44,595 bases of DNA from assembly GCF_014859565.1 (NCBI RefSeq), contig NZ_JACUUA010000008.1:1-44595 (forward strand). The letters run 5' to 3'. The notes below the pieces were generated by a model. The model was not told the DNA's origin. It was given only the letters and a program-made list of their open reading frames with translations, and searched no databases. Shown one piece after another: positions 1 through 8,954 of the stretch. Source of the DNA: Marinospirillum sp. Lineage in GTDB: Bacteria; Pseudomonadota; Gammaproteobacteria; Pseudomonadales; Halomonadaceae. Each line of letters begins with the position of its first letter. Position 1 is the first letter of the stretch. The translations under genes were made by a program, and so were the position numbers.

Positions 1-40
1 CCCGATTGGGCGAGGGTTTACGCGGATTTTGCTAAACTAA

Positions 41-607
41 TCAGGTACGTGGCAAGGTCACTCCCCGCTGCCCTTGGTATTTACCACCCCGATCCCTATA
101 GGACACATCACACACTTCATCACCACCAAAAAACAGCATCTGCGCCACGCCTTCGTTGGCATAAATCACCGCAGGTAGGGGTGTGGTGTTGGAAAACTCC
201 AGGGTGACGTGCCCTTCCCATTCAGGTTCCAGTGGCGTGACGTTCACAATGATGCCACAACGGGCGTAGGTGCTTTTGCCCAGACACACCACCAGCACAT
301 CACGCGGAATACGGAAATACTCTACAGTACGCGCCAGCGCAAAGGAGTTAGGCGGAATAATGCAGCGGTTGCCCTTCACTTCTACAAAACTTTTATCATC
401 AAAGTTTTTTGGATCAACAATGCTGGAGTTGATGTTGGTGAAGATCTTGAATTCATCCGAACAACGTACATCGTAACCATAACTGGATGTACCGTAAGAA
501 ATGATCTTGTGGCCATCCGCTTCACGCACCTGACCGGCCTCAAAAGGCTCAATCATTGCTTTTTCCTGCGACAGGCGGCGTATCCAGTGATCCGATTTGA
601 TGCTCAT
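41..607 (-). CDS. dcd: dCTP deaminase
   Basis: Deaminates dCTP to dUTP in the cytosol, feeding dUTPase and thymidylate synthesis. The 188-residue length is normal for the family. The N-terminus (SDHWIRRL, then MIEPFE), the central [11 protein letters not shown] block and the [15 protein letters not shown] block that carries the catalytic Glu are all present. So is the C-terminal [12 protein letters not shown] segment that packs in the trimer. The ATG at 607 has a GAGG Shine-Dalgarno element about nine bases upstream. The gene is divergent from xthA, and their shared upstream region is about 145 bases. Confidence 0.96.
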   Translation of the reverse strand: MSIKSDHWIRRLSQEKAMIEPFEAGQVREADGHKIISYGTSSYGYDVRCSDEFKIFTNINSSIVDPKNFDDKSFVEVKGNRCIIPPNSFALARTVEYFRIPRDVLVVCLGKSTYARCGIIVNVTPLEPEWEGHVTLEFSNTTPLPAVIYANEGVAQMLFFGGDEVCDVSYRDRGGKYQGQRGVTLPRT

Positions 608-753
608 GCAGCGTCCTCAGAATTCAGGTCAAAAATCAGGGTTCAGAACTCAGCTCACAAAACCGGCCTAGTTTAACAGATCAAAGGTGTTAAAATCTTC
701 TGCTCCGATGGCCGCAGTGGCTTGTGATTCATTCAACAGAGACCTGTCCAACG

Positions 754-1569
754 ATGAAAATCGTCAGTTTCAACATTAACAGCCTACGGGCCCGCCTGCA
801 CCAGCTCGAAGCACTGATCAACAAACACCAGCCCGATGTGATTGCACTGCAGGAAACCAAGGTTAACGACCCGGACTTTCCACTGGAGGCTGTGGAATCC
901 CTGGGTTATCACGTCGATTTTCACGGCCAGAAAACCCACTACGGTGTTGCTACCCTATCCAAAGTAGCACCAACAAAGGTGCAGAAGGGTTTTCTCACCG
1001 ATGATGAAACCACCCAGCGCCGTCTGATCCTGACTGAACACACCTGCTCTGATGGTCAGCCGTTAATTCTGATCAACGGTTATTTTCCGCAGGGTGAAAG
1101 CATCAAACACGAAATAAAATTCCCGGCCAAACGCCGCTTTTATGCCGACCTGCAACAACTGCTGGAAACCAGCTACAGCCCGGATCAGCGGGTACTGGTG
1201 GTGGGTGACTTCAACATCTCCACCACCGATCTAGATATCGGCATTGGTGAAGCCAACCGTGTACGCTGGTTAAAAACCGGCAAAACCAGCTTCCAGCCGG
1301 AAGAACGCGAGTGGATGCAGCGCCTGCTAGACTGGGGACTGATCGACAACTACCGCCAGCAAAACCCCGAAAGCACCGAGTTTTACAGCTGGTTTGATTA
1401 CCGCAGCAAGGGCTTTGAAGACCAGCCCAAACGCGGGCTGCGCATTGACCTGCTGCTAGCCAGCAAGGCGCTGGCACCCTTGTGTGTGGATACCGGCATC
1501 GACTATGACATTCGTGGTATGGATAAACCTTCGGATCATGCCCCGGTGTGGAGCCGTTTCCAGTTCTAA
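754..1569 (+). CDS. xthA: Exodeoxyribonuclease III (AP endonuclease)
   Basis: Mg-dependent AP endonuclease and 3'-5' exonuclease of base-excision repair, of the endonuclease/exonuclease/phosphatase fold. Family motifs are in order: [14 protein letters not shown] at the start, LQETKVND with the metal-binding Glu, [17 protein letters not shown], the RIDLLLAS block and the C-terminal SDHAPVW with the catalytic His. I start at ATG 754 because it gives the canonical N-terminus. An in-frame GTG at 724 would add ten unconserved residues. The product is 271 aa, normal for XthA. Confidence 0.95.
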   Translation: MKIVSFNINSLRARLHQLEALINKHQPDVIALQETKVNDPDFPLEAVESLGYHVDFHGQKTHYGVATLSKVAPTKVQKGFLTDDETTQRRLILTEHTCSDGQPLILINGYFPQGESIKHEIKFPAKRRFYADLQQLLETSYSPDQRVLVVGDFNISTTDLDIGIGEANRVRWLKTGKTSFQPEEREWMQRLLDWGLIDNYRQQNPESTEFYSWFDYRSKGFEDQPKRGLRIDLLLASKALAPLCVDTGIDYDIRGMDKPSDHAPVWSRFQF

Positions 1570-1721
1570 TGCTAAATCTGCCCCGGACTGGGTATCCTGC
1601 TGGCAACAGCTGGATGCCTGGCGGCATTAACGAGGCCAAGAACCAGGGGCGTAATCGCGTTATGACCAAAATGTAAGTTTCCTAGCCTTTCTACAGGCGG
1701 GGGGAGCCGCTATAAGGCTAC

Positions 1722-2108
1722 TTAACCCTGCCGCTTGGCGAGTGCTTTGTTGATGGCAGTGACGATGTGTTGGCTTTTGAAGGGTTTGAGGATGTAGCCA
1801 TCTGCACCGGTGCGTACTGCCTGTTGTACCGTGCTGGTGTCGCTGTTGGCGGTGACCATAATAACAATGATGTCTTTGCTGATGGTTTTGATGCTAGCCA
1901 AGGCATCGAGTCCGCTGACTTCTGGCATGGTGATATCCAGACACACCACGTCAGGCTTGTAGAGGTTGGTTTTGTCGATGGCTTCCTGGCCATTTTTTGC
2001 CTGTGCCACCACTTCATAACCCACATCAGTCAGCAGCTCCTTAAGCAGTTCGCGCATCATGGGTTCATCATCAACAATCAGGACGCGAAGTGGCTTGGTG
2101 TTTGACAT
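1722..2108 (-). CDS. Single-domain CheY-like response regulator
   Basis: A lone receiver domain of 128 aa with no output domain. The phosphorylation machinery is complete: acidic pair D13-D14, phospho-acceptor D58 (VCLDITMP), switch T86 (VTANSD) and K108 (LKPF). It lies 35 bases downstream of cobC on the same strand, with a GAGG ribosome site nine bases before its ATG, so it may be read from the cobalamin operon. No histidine kinase is adjacent, and its partner and function are unknown. It differs clearly from the cheY inside the chemotaxis cluster (28462-28827). Confidence 0.9.
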   Translation of the reverse strand: MSNTKPLRVLIVDDEPMMRELLKELLTDVGYEVVAQAKNGQEAIDKTNLYKPDVVCLDITMPEVSGLDALASIKTISKDIIVIMVTANSDTSTVQQAVRTGADGYILKPFKSQHIVTAINKALAKRQG

Positions 2109-2143
2109 GGTGTTGCCTCAGGAGACGGGTCTTGGTGCGAAGG

Positions 2144-2677
2144 TCAGAATGCTGTATTTTTACCATAACTGACGCTTAAAGACCAGTCGGACGGTGAGTT
2201 GGGAAGGGGCTTGCCTTCATGGATCATCCGTGCAGCGGTGATCCAGCCAGCATGACCCACCACCAGCCGAGGCTGCCCTGAATGAGTGTTTAGCCAGTTT
2301 TTGACCCGTGCAAACAGCTGTTGCAGGTTTTCTCCGCCACCGGGTGCAAAGTCGGCAAAGTGGTTACACCAGTGATCCATTTCTGCCCGGTCAATTTTAT
2401 CCCAGGGCAGACCGTCCCAGTGTCCGAAGTTGAACTCGATTAACTCTGGATCAACATGCAGTGTCCAGCCTTGTTTTGCCAGAGTTTCACCGACCCGGCG
2501 TGAGCGTTGTAATGGACTGACATGAATGACACGCGGTAATTGCTGTGCTTTTGCAGTACGTTGAATGCGATCTGCCAATCTGCGAATACGGCGTGGATCA
2601 ACCGGCAGATCGGTATGTCCAAGGCAGATACCCAGTGCATTGATGGGTTTGGGATGTCGCCAGATTGTCAGAGCCAT
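2144..2677 (-). CDS. cobC: Histidine phosphatase, probable alpha-ribazole phosphatase
   Basis: Likely removes the phosphate from alpha-ribazole 5'-phosphate (or from adenosylcobalamin 5'-phosphate) in the lower-ligand branch of cobalamin synthesis. The 177-aa protein has the branch-1 histidine phosphatase signature near the N-terminus (WRHPKP, catalytic His 7 or 8), SPLQRSRRVGETL with the conserved Arg, FNFGHWDG with the acidic residue region, and VVGHAGWITA with the second catalytic His. The fold alone does not fix the substrate. The CobC assignment rests on its overlap with cobS (about ten bases) and on cobT just beyond. Confidence 0.85.
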   Translation of the reverse strand: MALTIWRHPKPINALGICLGHTDLPVDPRRIRRLADRIQRTAKAQQLPRVIHVSPLQRSRRVGETLAKQGWTLHVDPELIEFNFGHWDGLPWDKIDRAEMDHWCNHFADFAPGGGENLQQLFARVKNWLNTHSGQPRLVVGHAGWITAARMIHEGKPLPNSPSDWSLSVSYGKNTAF

Positions 2678-3459
2678 AAAGCAGCCGCTCCCGTATAAAA
2701 TGCCAGTTCAGTGAGCTGTTGGGTGGCCCCTAAGCCATCACCGGTAAAACCGCCGAGTTTTTGGTGCAGCAACCGAGCCATGTAGTAACAAGCCAGTAGC
2801 ATCAGCCCAAACGGCAATAACCAGAAATACACTGGCCATTGCAGCAGCCAGAATCCCAACAAGAGAACGGGCAACAGCGTGAACAGGGCAAAAGTGGCCT
2901 GTTGACCACCAAGTTGCTGCGCCAGGGGTTTGGCTTTGGCGTGTTCAACTTCCCCGCCATAAACCATAAAATTCAGCAAAATGATGCTTAAAAAACGTGA
3001 AAATCCATGTGCCAGCAGTAGAGCAATCAACGCCCACAGCAGTGGCAGGCTAGCCAGTAATGCAATTTTTAACGCCAGAGCCAGCAGCAGTCCGAGGGTG
3101 CCATAGGTGCCCAAGCGGGAATCCTTCATGATTTCCAGCGAGCGTTCGCGGGTGAAACCACCACCCAGGCCATCACAGGTATCGGCCAGTCCATCTTCGT
3201 GGAATGCTCCGGTCAGGCGAATGCTGAAAGCGGTGCTGCCGATGGCGGCGACCCAAGGATTAAACAGCCAGAACAGCAGCGCAAAAACGCCGGCTGTCAG
3301 GCCGCCCACCACTAACCCGACTAGCGGAAAATAACGGGCACTCTGTTGCAGCCATTCTGGTTGATAGTGCGACAGGACTGGCACGGGCAGGCGGGTCAGA
3401 AACTGGGTTGCCACCAGCAACAAACGCAGTTCATGGCCGAGAAGCTGCAAGATTTTCAT
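2668..3459 (-). CDS. cobS: Adenosylcobinamide-GDP ribazoletransferase (cobalamin synthase)
   Basis: Integral inner-membrane enzyme joining adenosylcobinamide-GDP to alpha-ribazole (phosphate), the last major step of cobalamin assembly. The protein has 263 aa and multiple hydrophobic segments. The family signature sits at roughly residues 88-118: a FHEDGLADTCDGLGGG block, RERSLEIMKDS and RLGTYG. The start ATG overlaps the cobT stop by four bases (ATGA type), which implies translational coupling. No cobU/cobP gene, which supplies the GDP-activated substrate, is present in this operon. Confidence 0.95.
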   Translation of the reverse strand: MKILQLLGHELRLLLVATQFLTRLPVPVLSHYQPEWLQQSARYFPLVGLVVGGLTAGVFALLFWLFNPWVAAIGSTAFSIRLTGAFHEDGLADTCDGLGGGFTRERSLEIMKDSRLGTYGTLGLLLALALKIALLASLPLLWALIALLLAHGFSRFLSIILLNFMVYGGEVEHAKAKPLAQQLGGQQATFALFTLLPVLLLGFWLLQWPVYFWLLPFGLMLLACYYMARLLHQKLGGFTGDGLGATQQLTELAFYTGAAALWL

Positions 3460-4511
3460 GCGTTTTGTCCGCTGACTCCGGCATCTGCAAAACTAGCCAT
3501 TTCGTTCAGAAAAGCCAGCGCTGATTCCAGCAACGGGTAGGCCAGCGCAGCCCCAGTGCCTTCACCCAGACGCAGGTTTAAATCCAGCAACGGACGTGCA
3601 CCCAGCAGTTTTAACAGCTGCTGATGCCCCGGCTCGACCGAGTTGTGGCTGAATACAGCAAAGTTTTTTACGCCCGGTTGCAGGTGTTCAGCAACCAGCA
3701 GGGCACTGCAGGCAATAAAACCATCCATCAGCAGGATGCGCCGTTCACTGGCGGCTTGCAGCAGTGCACCGGTCATCATGGCAATTTCCAGTCCGCCCAG
3801 TGTTGCCAGAATTTCCAGCGGGTTTTTGAGCTGGCGGTGTTTGTGCAGCACCTGGCTGAGCACCAGATGTTTATGCTCCAGCCCGGCATCATCCAAGCCG
3901 GTACCACGCCCGATACACTGATCCAACGGCAGTTTGCCGAGTTTGCTGAGCAGCAGGCTGGCTGCGGAGGTGTTGCCAATGCCCATTTCACCCACAATCA
4001 GCAGGTTACCCGGTGCTTCTCGCACCAGTGCCATGCCACAGATTACCGCTTGCAAGCATTCTTCGGCATTCATCGCGGCAGTGTGCAGGCTGTTGCGGGT
4101 GCCACGCATCACTTTTAACGCCAGCAGTTGTGGGTGAGGTTCAAGGTCTCCATCGACACCGGCATCCACCACTTTCAAATCCAGCCCATGCTGACGTGCA
4201 AACACATTAATAGCGGCACCACCAGAAAGAAAATTCAGCACCATCTGGCGGGTCACTTCTTTGGGAAAAGCTGAAATGCCTTCTGCTGTGAGGCCATGAT
4301 CAGCGGCAAATACCCGAATCTGGGGTTTGATGATGTGTGGTGTAGTGGTGTTGAGGATCAAGCCGAGTTGCAGTGCCAGGGATTCCAGCTGACCCAGTGA
4401 ACCAGCCGGTTTGGTTTTCTGGTCGATGCAGTCCTGCAGCTGTTGCTGCAGAGCTGGGTTGTGGCATTGCGGCAGGCTGGGCAATTCAAGTCGATGGCGA
4501 GCTGTAAACAT
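3456..4511 (-). CDS. cobT: Nicotinate-nucleotide--dimethylbenzimidazole phosphoribosyltransferase
   Basis: Transfers phosphoribose from nicotinate mononucleotide to 5,6-dimethylbenzimidazole, giving alpha-ribazole phosphate. It has the usual length (351 aa). It contains KPAGSLGQLE near the N-terminus, VFAADHGLTAEG, the GEMGIGNTSAAS loop, the GRGTGLDD segment, and LRLGEGTGAAL near the C-terminus with the catalytic Glu. Its start lies 26 bases inside the 3' end of the upstream ABC ATPase gene, so expression is probably coupled to corrinoid import. It acts with the downstream CobS and CobC in the cytosol and at the inner membrane. Confidence 0.96.
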   Translation of the reverse strand: MFTARHRLELPSLPQCHNPALQQQLQDCIDQKTKPAGSLGQLESLALQLGLILNTTTPHIIKPQIRVFAADHGLTAEGISAFPKEVTRQMVLNFLSGGAAINVFARQHGLDLKVVDAGVDGDLEPHPQLLALKVMRGTRNSLHTAAMNAEECLQAVICGMALVREAPGNLLIVGEMGIGNTSAASLLLSKLGKLPLDQCIGRGTGLDDAGLEHKHLVLSQVLHKHRQLKNPLEILATLGGLEIAMMTGALLQAASERRILLMDGFIACSALLVAEHLQPGVKNFAVFSHNSVEPGHQQLLKLLGARPLLDLNLRLGEGTGAALAYPLLESALAFLNEMASFADAGVSGQNA

Positions 4512-5313
4512 GGTGTTGTCCGATTGTTGAGTGGGGAAAAAACAGGGTTTGACCGTCCACTTCTGTGGTGATCAGAGGTTGCTGGTAGAGTTTTTCCAGT
4601 GCTGGGCGCACCAGCATGGTGTTTTTTTCTCCCCAGCAGGCTTGGCCGTCTGGGTAAAGCAGAAAAATATGGCTGCAAAAACGGGCGGCCAGGTTTAGAT
4701 CATGCAGCGCCATGATGGCACTTTTACCCTGCTGGACTTCGTTATGGATCAACTCCAGTACACTCATCTGATGATGCAGATCAAGATGGTTGGTGGGTTC
4801 ATCCAGCAGCAGCAGTCTTGGGTTCTGGGTTAAAAGTGTAGCCAGTGCCAGACGCTGACGCTCACCACCGGACAGAGTCTGGATATTGCGGTTTTCCAGC
4901 TCCAGCAACCCCATGCGTTGTAATGCCTGGCGAGCCAGTTCAAGGTCAGCCGGACGTTCGTTCTGCCAGAGCTGCAGGTGCGGGTGTCGACCCATCAGGA
5001 CGGTTTCTTGTACGGTGGCAGGAAACTCATCCTGCTGCTGCTGGAACAGCACCCCCAGTACTTTTGCCCGCTCTTGTGCGGTGTGGCTTTTTAAAGGCTG
5101 ATTTTGCAGATAAATCTGCCCGCTGCGAGGCAGTTTTAATCCGGCCAGAGTTAATAACAAGGTGGTTTTGCCAGCCCCGTTGGGACCAAGAATCCCCCAG
5201 CATTCTCCACTTTGAATCGACCAGTCCAGTGGCCAGCCATCCTTACGACCGGGAATGTTGATTACCAGTTGTTCGGTGCTGAGCAATTGAGGGTTGAGCA
5301 GAGCAGCAGTCAT
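4486..5313 (-). CDS. btuD: ABC transporter ATPase, probable cobalamin importer BtuD
   Basis: ATP-binding subunit of a FecE/BtuD-type importer, 275 aa. Walker A is GPNGAGKTTLL, the Q-loop region is LFQQQQDEFP, the signature is LSGGERQRLALA, Walker B is RLLLLDEPTNHLD, and the H-loop is ALHDLNLAARF. Its start overlaps the stop of the permease gene by four bases. The family includes ferric-siderophore, haem and corrinoid importers. Co-operonic cobT-cobS-cobC make corrinoid the most likely substrate. The periplasmic binding protein (btuF) and outer-membrane receptor (btuB) are not in this window. Confidence 0.85.
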   Translation of the reverse strand: MTAALLNPQLLSTEQLVINIPGRKDGWPLDWSIQSGECWGILGPNGAGKTTLLLTLAGLKLPRSGQIYLQNQPLKSHTAQERAKVLGVLFQQQQDEFPATVQETVLMGRHPHLQLWQNERPADLELARQALQRMGLLELENRNIQTLSGGERQRLALATLLTQNPRLLLLDEPTNHLDLHHQMSVLELIHNEVQQGKSAIMALHDLNLAARFCSHIFLLYPDGQACWGEKNTMLVRPALEKLYQQPLITTEVDGQTLFFPHSTIGQHHVYSSPST

Positions 5314-6296
5314 GCGCTTTTATTCCGGTAGAGCAGCAGCAGAAAAACCGGCACACCCAGCAGAGCGGTGATCACACCCACGGGTAGTTGCTGGGGGGCG
5401 ATGATGATCCGTGCCAGAGTATCTGCCAATACCAGCAGGCAACCACCAGCCAGCGCACTGGCAGGCAGCAGGATGCGTTGATCAAAACCGAAGATCATCC
5501 GCATCAGGTGCGGCACAATCAAGCCAACAAATCCGATACTGCCGGCCACCGTGACTGCAATGGCGGTGAGTAATGAGGCCAGTCCGTAAATCAGCCATTC
5601 CATGCGCTGTACCGAAACACCCAGTGCAGCGGCCTGCAAACTACCCCGAGCCAGCACATTCAGGGTGCGTCCCAGGGGCAACAGCAGCATCAGAATCAAC
5701 ACCAGTGCCAGCCAGGGTAATAATGGGCTGCGGGCGTGAGACATATCACCCATTAACCAGTAAAGCATTCCCGGTAACTCATGGGCGGGGCTGACGGCCA
5801 GTAAAAAACTGATCATGGCACCCCAGCCTGCTGCGATCACCACACCAGTTAAAAGCAGGCGAGTGGGTGTCCAGCTGCCGCTACCGTGCGCCAGACCAAA
5901 CACCAGCAGGGTGGAAAACAGTGCGCCAACAAAAGCGGCGCTGGATACCCATAACAGGCTGAGTCCCGCCAGCATGGTGAGTAAAGCCGCCACTGCCGCA
6001 CCACCGGACAAACCCAGCACATAAGGGTCTGCCAGCGGATTACGCAGCAATACCTGCATTAAGGCACCAGCCACGGCCAGCAGACCTCCAGTAGCAAAAG
6101 CCGCCAGCACACGCGGCAAGCGTAACTCTAGAATCAGCATCTGGTGCAGGGGTGAGCCTTGCCCTGACAGCACCCCCCAGATTTCTGTTGGAGCGACCTG
6201 CACACTGCCCAGCATCAAACCCAGCAGCAGGGATACCAGTGAGAAGACCAGCAGTAACAGCAGGTGAGGCAGTCTTTGGCTGATCATTGCTGCCAC
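5310..6296 (-). CDS. btuC: ABC transporter permease, probable cobalamin importer BtuC
   Basis: Inner-membrane permease of the FecCD/BtuC family, 328 aa with about ten hydrophobic helices. Family landmarks are LRLPRVLAAFATGG near residue 58, NPLADPYVLGLSGGAA, the GSIGFVGLIVPHLMR coupling region, and LPVGVITALLGVPVFL near the C-terminus. Translation may begin at GTG 6296 or at the in-frame ATG 6287. Neither has a strong Shine-Dalgarno sequence. The start is only three bases after the stop of an unrelated AAA/nuclease gene. No cobalamin riboswitch or promoter can therefore sit directly in front of btuC. Substrate is inferred from the cob genes downstream. Confidence 0.85.
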   Translation of the reverse strand: MAAMISQRLPHLLLLLVFSLVSLLLGLMLGSVQVAPTEIWGVLSGQGSPLHQMLILELRLPRVLAAFATGGLLAVAGALMQVLLRNPLADPYVLGLSGGAAVAALLTMLAGLSLLWVSSAAFVGALFSTLLVFGLAHGSGSWTPTRLLLTGVVIAAGWGAMISFLLAVSPAHELPGMLYWLMGDMSHARSPLLPWLALVLILMLLLPLGRTLNVLARGSLQAAALGVSVQRMEWLIYGLASLLTAIAVTVAGSIGFVGLIVPHLMRMIFGFDQRILLPASALAGGCLLVLADTLARIIIAPQQLPVGVITALLGVPVFLLLLYRNKSA

Positions 6297-6299
6297 TTG

Positions 6300-7859
6300 T
6301 TATTCTGATTCGACATCAAACTGCACTATCTGCCGCTGTTCTTTGGAAAACTCCAACCCAATCAAATGAATAGGCTGGCCTGATGCGCGGTATTTATCTG
6401 CATAACCCTTGTCGATCAACTGCTGTAAGGCCTTGCCTTCTGGAACCTGCTCCACCACTTTAAATTCAAACAAAAATACTCGCCCAGCAAACTGCACCGT
6501 CATATCAATGCGGCCTTTGTTGGTAATGTCTTCCAGGCGAATATCCAACCCCAGCGCTGCAAAAAAGCTGTAAAACACGCTGGCATAGTAGCCTTCATAG
6601 TTAGCAATGGGGTTGCTGCGTTGCCAGTCGTAAGGAATGCTGGCAAACAGCGATTTAAGCAGCGGTTGCAAACCGGCCACATCACCTTTGGTCAACAGCC
6701 GGTACAGCTTGCCAGTAAACTGGTGCGGCAGTGATGGATTGCCCATCAGCATCTCTAACAAAACACCATTCAAGCTGGCTTGTACTTCCTTGTTGGGGTA
6801 TTTCAGGGTGTATTCAGTCAGTGCACCCATACGAAAGCTTTCGCCAATGGTGAGGTAGCCGGTCTGAAACATCAGCGCTTCGGTGGGCATGTCGTCCACA
6901 TCAAAGCGCGAGATCAGGGTTTCCATGGTGACCAGCTGAGACAGTTCTGGGGTGAAGGTTTGGCGTTTCTGTAACAGGTCGATCAGAAAGGTAGGAGTGC
7001 CGGTTTCAAACCAGAAGGCACGGAACTCGCGCTTCTGGAACAGCAGCAGCAAGTCAAAGGGATTATAAACCGACTCACCCAGCCAGTTATAGCCGTTGTA
7101 CCACTCTCGCACCTGATTCCGATCCAGCCCTTCAAGTTCGGGTGCAAACACTTGATCTAAATCGGCATCGGTGTAACCGCAGATGGCGGAATAACGGGCA
7201 TCCAGGGTGATGTCGTTCAGGTTGTTCAAACCAGAAAACAAGCTGACTTTGCTGAATTTGGATACGCCGGTGAGAAAGACAAAACGCAGCAGTGCATCTT
7301 GTCCTTTAATGACCGAGTAAAAGTTACGCAGCTCATCTCGGATCGCTCTGGCTTGATCGGAGTGGGTCAGATTGTCCAGTATAGGTTTATCGTACTCGTC
7401 AATCAGGATGACGACTTTTTGTCCAGTCTGCTGGTGGCATTGGCGGATTAATTCGATGAAACGTCCAACAATCGAGTCGGTTTTGTAGCTCAATCTGTTA
7501 GTTTTTGCCTCATCATCCAGAATCTCCAGAATACGATTTTGCAGTGCTGCAACAGAGTGAAGCACCCCCTCAGCAAAGCTGATGCGTATGACTGGATGTT
7601 TTTTTGACCAATCCCATTCTTCCTCTGCGGCCAATCCCTTAAAGAGTGGCTCGTTACCTTCAAAGAGCTCTTTTAAAGTATCCAGAAACAGGCTTTTACC
7701 AAAACGGCGCGGGCGGGAGAGAAAATAGTATTTGCCTTCCTGTGCCAGCTGGCAGGCAATGGCGGTTTTATCGACATAGTAATACCCTCCTTCGCGCATT
7801 TCACGGAAGGTCTGAATCCCGATGGGAAGTTTTTGTCGAAGTTTTTGCTGAGTTGCCAT
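6300..7859 (-). CDS. AAA-ATPase-like / PD-(D/E)XK nuclease family protein (DUF1703 type)
   Basis: A 519-aa two-domain protein. The N-terminal AAA-ATPase-like domain opens with LPIGIQTFREMREG and YYYVDKT. It has a P-loop-like RPRRFGKSLFLDTL at about residues 49-62 and Walker B ILIDEYDKPIL at about 151-161. The C-terminal PD-(D/E)XK-like part has RIDMTVQF and FLFEFK, matching the D...ExK pattern. These proteins are widespread, often multicopy and poorly understood. I choose ATG 7859 because GAGG lies seven bases upstream; in-frame ATGs at 7895 and 7883 also exist. Its 3' end abuts btuC, which looks like insertion into or ahead of the cobalamin operon. Confidence 0.88.
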   Translation of the reverse strand: MATQQKLRQKLPIGIQTFREMREGGYYYVDKTAIACQLAQEGKYYFLSRPRRFGKSLFLDTLKELFEGNEPLFKGLAAEEEWDWSKKHPVIRISFAEGVLHSVAALQNRILEILDDEAKTNRLSYKTDSIVGRFIELIRQCHQQTGQKVVILIDEYDKPILDNLTHSDQARAIRDELRNFYSVIKGQDALLRFVFLTGVSKFSKVSLFSGLNNLNDITLDARYSAICGYTDADLDQVFAPELEGLDRNQVREWYNGYNWLGESVYNPFDLLLLFQKREFRAFWFETGTPTFLIDLLQKRQTFTPELSQLVTMETLISRFDVDDMPTEALMFQTGYLTIGESFRMGALTEYTLKYPNKEVQASLNGVLLEMLMGNPSLPHQFTGKLYRLLTKGDVAGLQPLLKSLFASIPYDWQRSNPIANYEGYYASVFYSFFAALGLDIRLEDITNKGRIDMTVQFAGRVFLFEFKVVEQVPEGKALQQLIDKGYADKYRASGQPIHLIGLEFSKEQRQIVQFDVESE

Positions 7860-7934
7860 ACTGTGCCTCGCAGAGTGATCCATGCCGCCTTTCATTTTGA
7901 GCCATCAGGCTCAACATCGCCAGCAATGGCCGTG

Positions 7935-8918
7935 TTAACTCTGAACTGCCTGTTGCAGCTCGGTCAGCTCGATCCCTTTCTCCTGCATGAGCTGAATTAG
8001 CTGCTGGATGTCTTCCTGGTGCTTTTGCTCCAAAGCGACTTTTGAATCCTCGATCAGTAATGCTAGATGATTCTTTGGCAGCGTTTTGAGTAGGCGAATA
8101 CGCTTGGGGCCTTTTTCTTTCATTAAATCGGCCAGCACAAAAGGGGACGAAACCGAACCGACTGCCTCCTCGTCCAGGCTGGCTGCTTTTTTGTTTTCTA
8201 CTGCTGCGTTGGCTTGCTCTATCACCGCTTGCTCTATCACCGCTTGTGCTGGAAGTCTTGGCTCAGGAGTTGCTTGCTCTGAATCCTGGTTGGGCCGCTG
8301 CTTGCTGATGTGCTGTTTAAGCTGTTCGTGATAATAGGCCGGCGTCGGCAACATAAAATCCAAGTGCTCCATCACCTGGTCCTTGCCTTTTTTTATTGCC
8401 GCCTTGGTAAAGTAGTCCGTGTCCTTTTTGTTTTTCATCGCTTTAGCGAACTCACTTTCAACAAAATCAGCGCGAAACTGTGCAATCTGGGCGGCATCGG
8501 GCGTTTCTTGCTCAAAAAACATGTTGTACTCCCTGTCTTTAATGCGATCAAAGTTCATTCGAATCGATTTAATAATCGTTTGTGCCATCCGCTGAATCTG
8601 CACCTCCTGGCCGGGTTCTTGCCCTGGCTGCAAGGTGCTCGGTGGACTTTCTATCACGTCAGTCGCAGTTCTGGTCTCCAACTCCTGCTGCTCAAGCCTG
8701 TGCAGCTCGGCTTTCACATCACCGATAAAATTCAACAGACTTTTATAATCGGAGGGTGTCGAACCAGTATGAAAAACTCGCTCAACGCCCTGTATCTTGA
8801 CCTGTAAATGATTACTGCCCGTTTTTTCATACAAAAAAGGCCGATCACCCAGCAGCCGGGTTAAATCCTTAATCGCGTTTTTTTGATAGGTGCTGAACTT
8901 CTTTAAATGGTGTGGCAT
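7935..8918 (-). CDS. Uncharacterised coiled-coil protein with HicA-like N-terminus
   Basis: 327 aa; I do not recognise the whole protein. Residues about 13-72 (KTGSNHLQVKI, then TGSTPSDYKSLLNFIGDVK) resemble the short dsRBD-like fold of HicA-type or phage HicA-related proteins, judged only by pattern. The rest is charged, helical and glutamine-rich. A segment around residues 225-237 holds a VIEQA duplication, encoded by a 15-base tandem repeat at 8213-8242. The last 45 residues look like a coiled coil (KHQEDIQQLIQLMQEKG). No signal peptide or membrane segment is seen. AGGA lies about eight bases before ATG 8918. It is 75 bases upstream of the AAA/nuclease gene on the same strand, so the two may be co-transcribed. 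Confidence 0.6.
   Translation of the reverse strand: MPHHLKKFSTYQKNAIKDLTRLLGDRPFLYEKTGSNHLQVKIQGVERVFHTGSTPSDYKSLLNFIGDVKAELHRLEQQELETRTATDVIESPPSTLQPGQEPGQEVQIQRMAQTIIKSIRMNFDRIKDREYNMFFEQETPDAAQIAQFRADFVESEFAKAMKNKKDTDYFTKAAIKKGKDQVMEHLDFMLPTPAYYHEQLKQHISKQRPNQDSEQATPEPRLPAQAVIEQAVIEQANAAVENKKAASLDEEAVGSVSSPFVLADLMKEKGPKRIRLLKTLPKNHLALLIEDSKVALEQKHQEDIQQLIQLMQEKGIELTELQQAVQS
8213..8242. repeat. 15-bp tandem direct repeat (two full copies)
   Basis: Two perfect copies of CTTGCTCTATCACCG in direct tandem, followed by a partial third (CTTG). They lie inside the coiled-coil protein gene and duplicate five residues (AVIEQ) in frame. This is a probable slippage expansion. Confidence 0.85.
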
Positions 8919-8954
8919 GGGATCGTCCTGATAGGTAAGGTGATGGAGGTTGGC

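Noticed and set aside
1669..1721. Hairpin-forming sequence (TAGCC ... GGCTA with an inner GGC/GCC) between xthA and the receiver gene
   Set aside because: Loops are long and no T-run follows on either strand, so a terminator cannot be supported.
3624..4118. Long plus-strand ORF opposite cobT, and similar long antisense ORFs opposite prpE, cheA and the CrsR-like gene
   Set aside because: They follow the codon periodicity of the real minus-strand genes, encode His/Gln-rich nonsense and lack conserved motifs.
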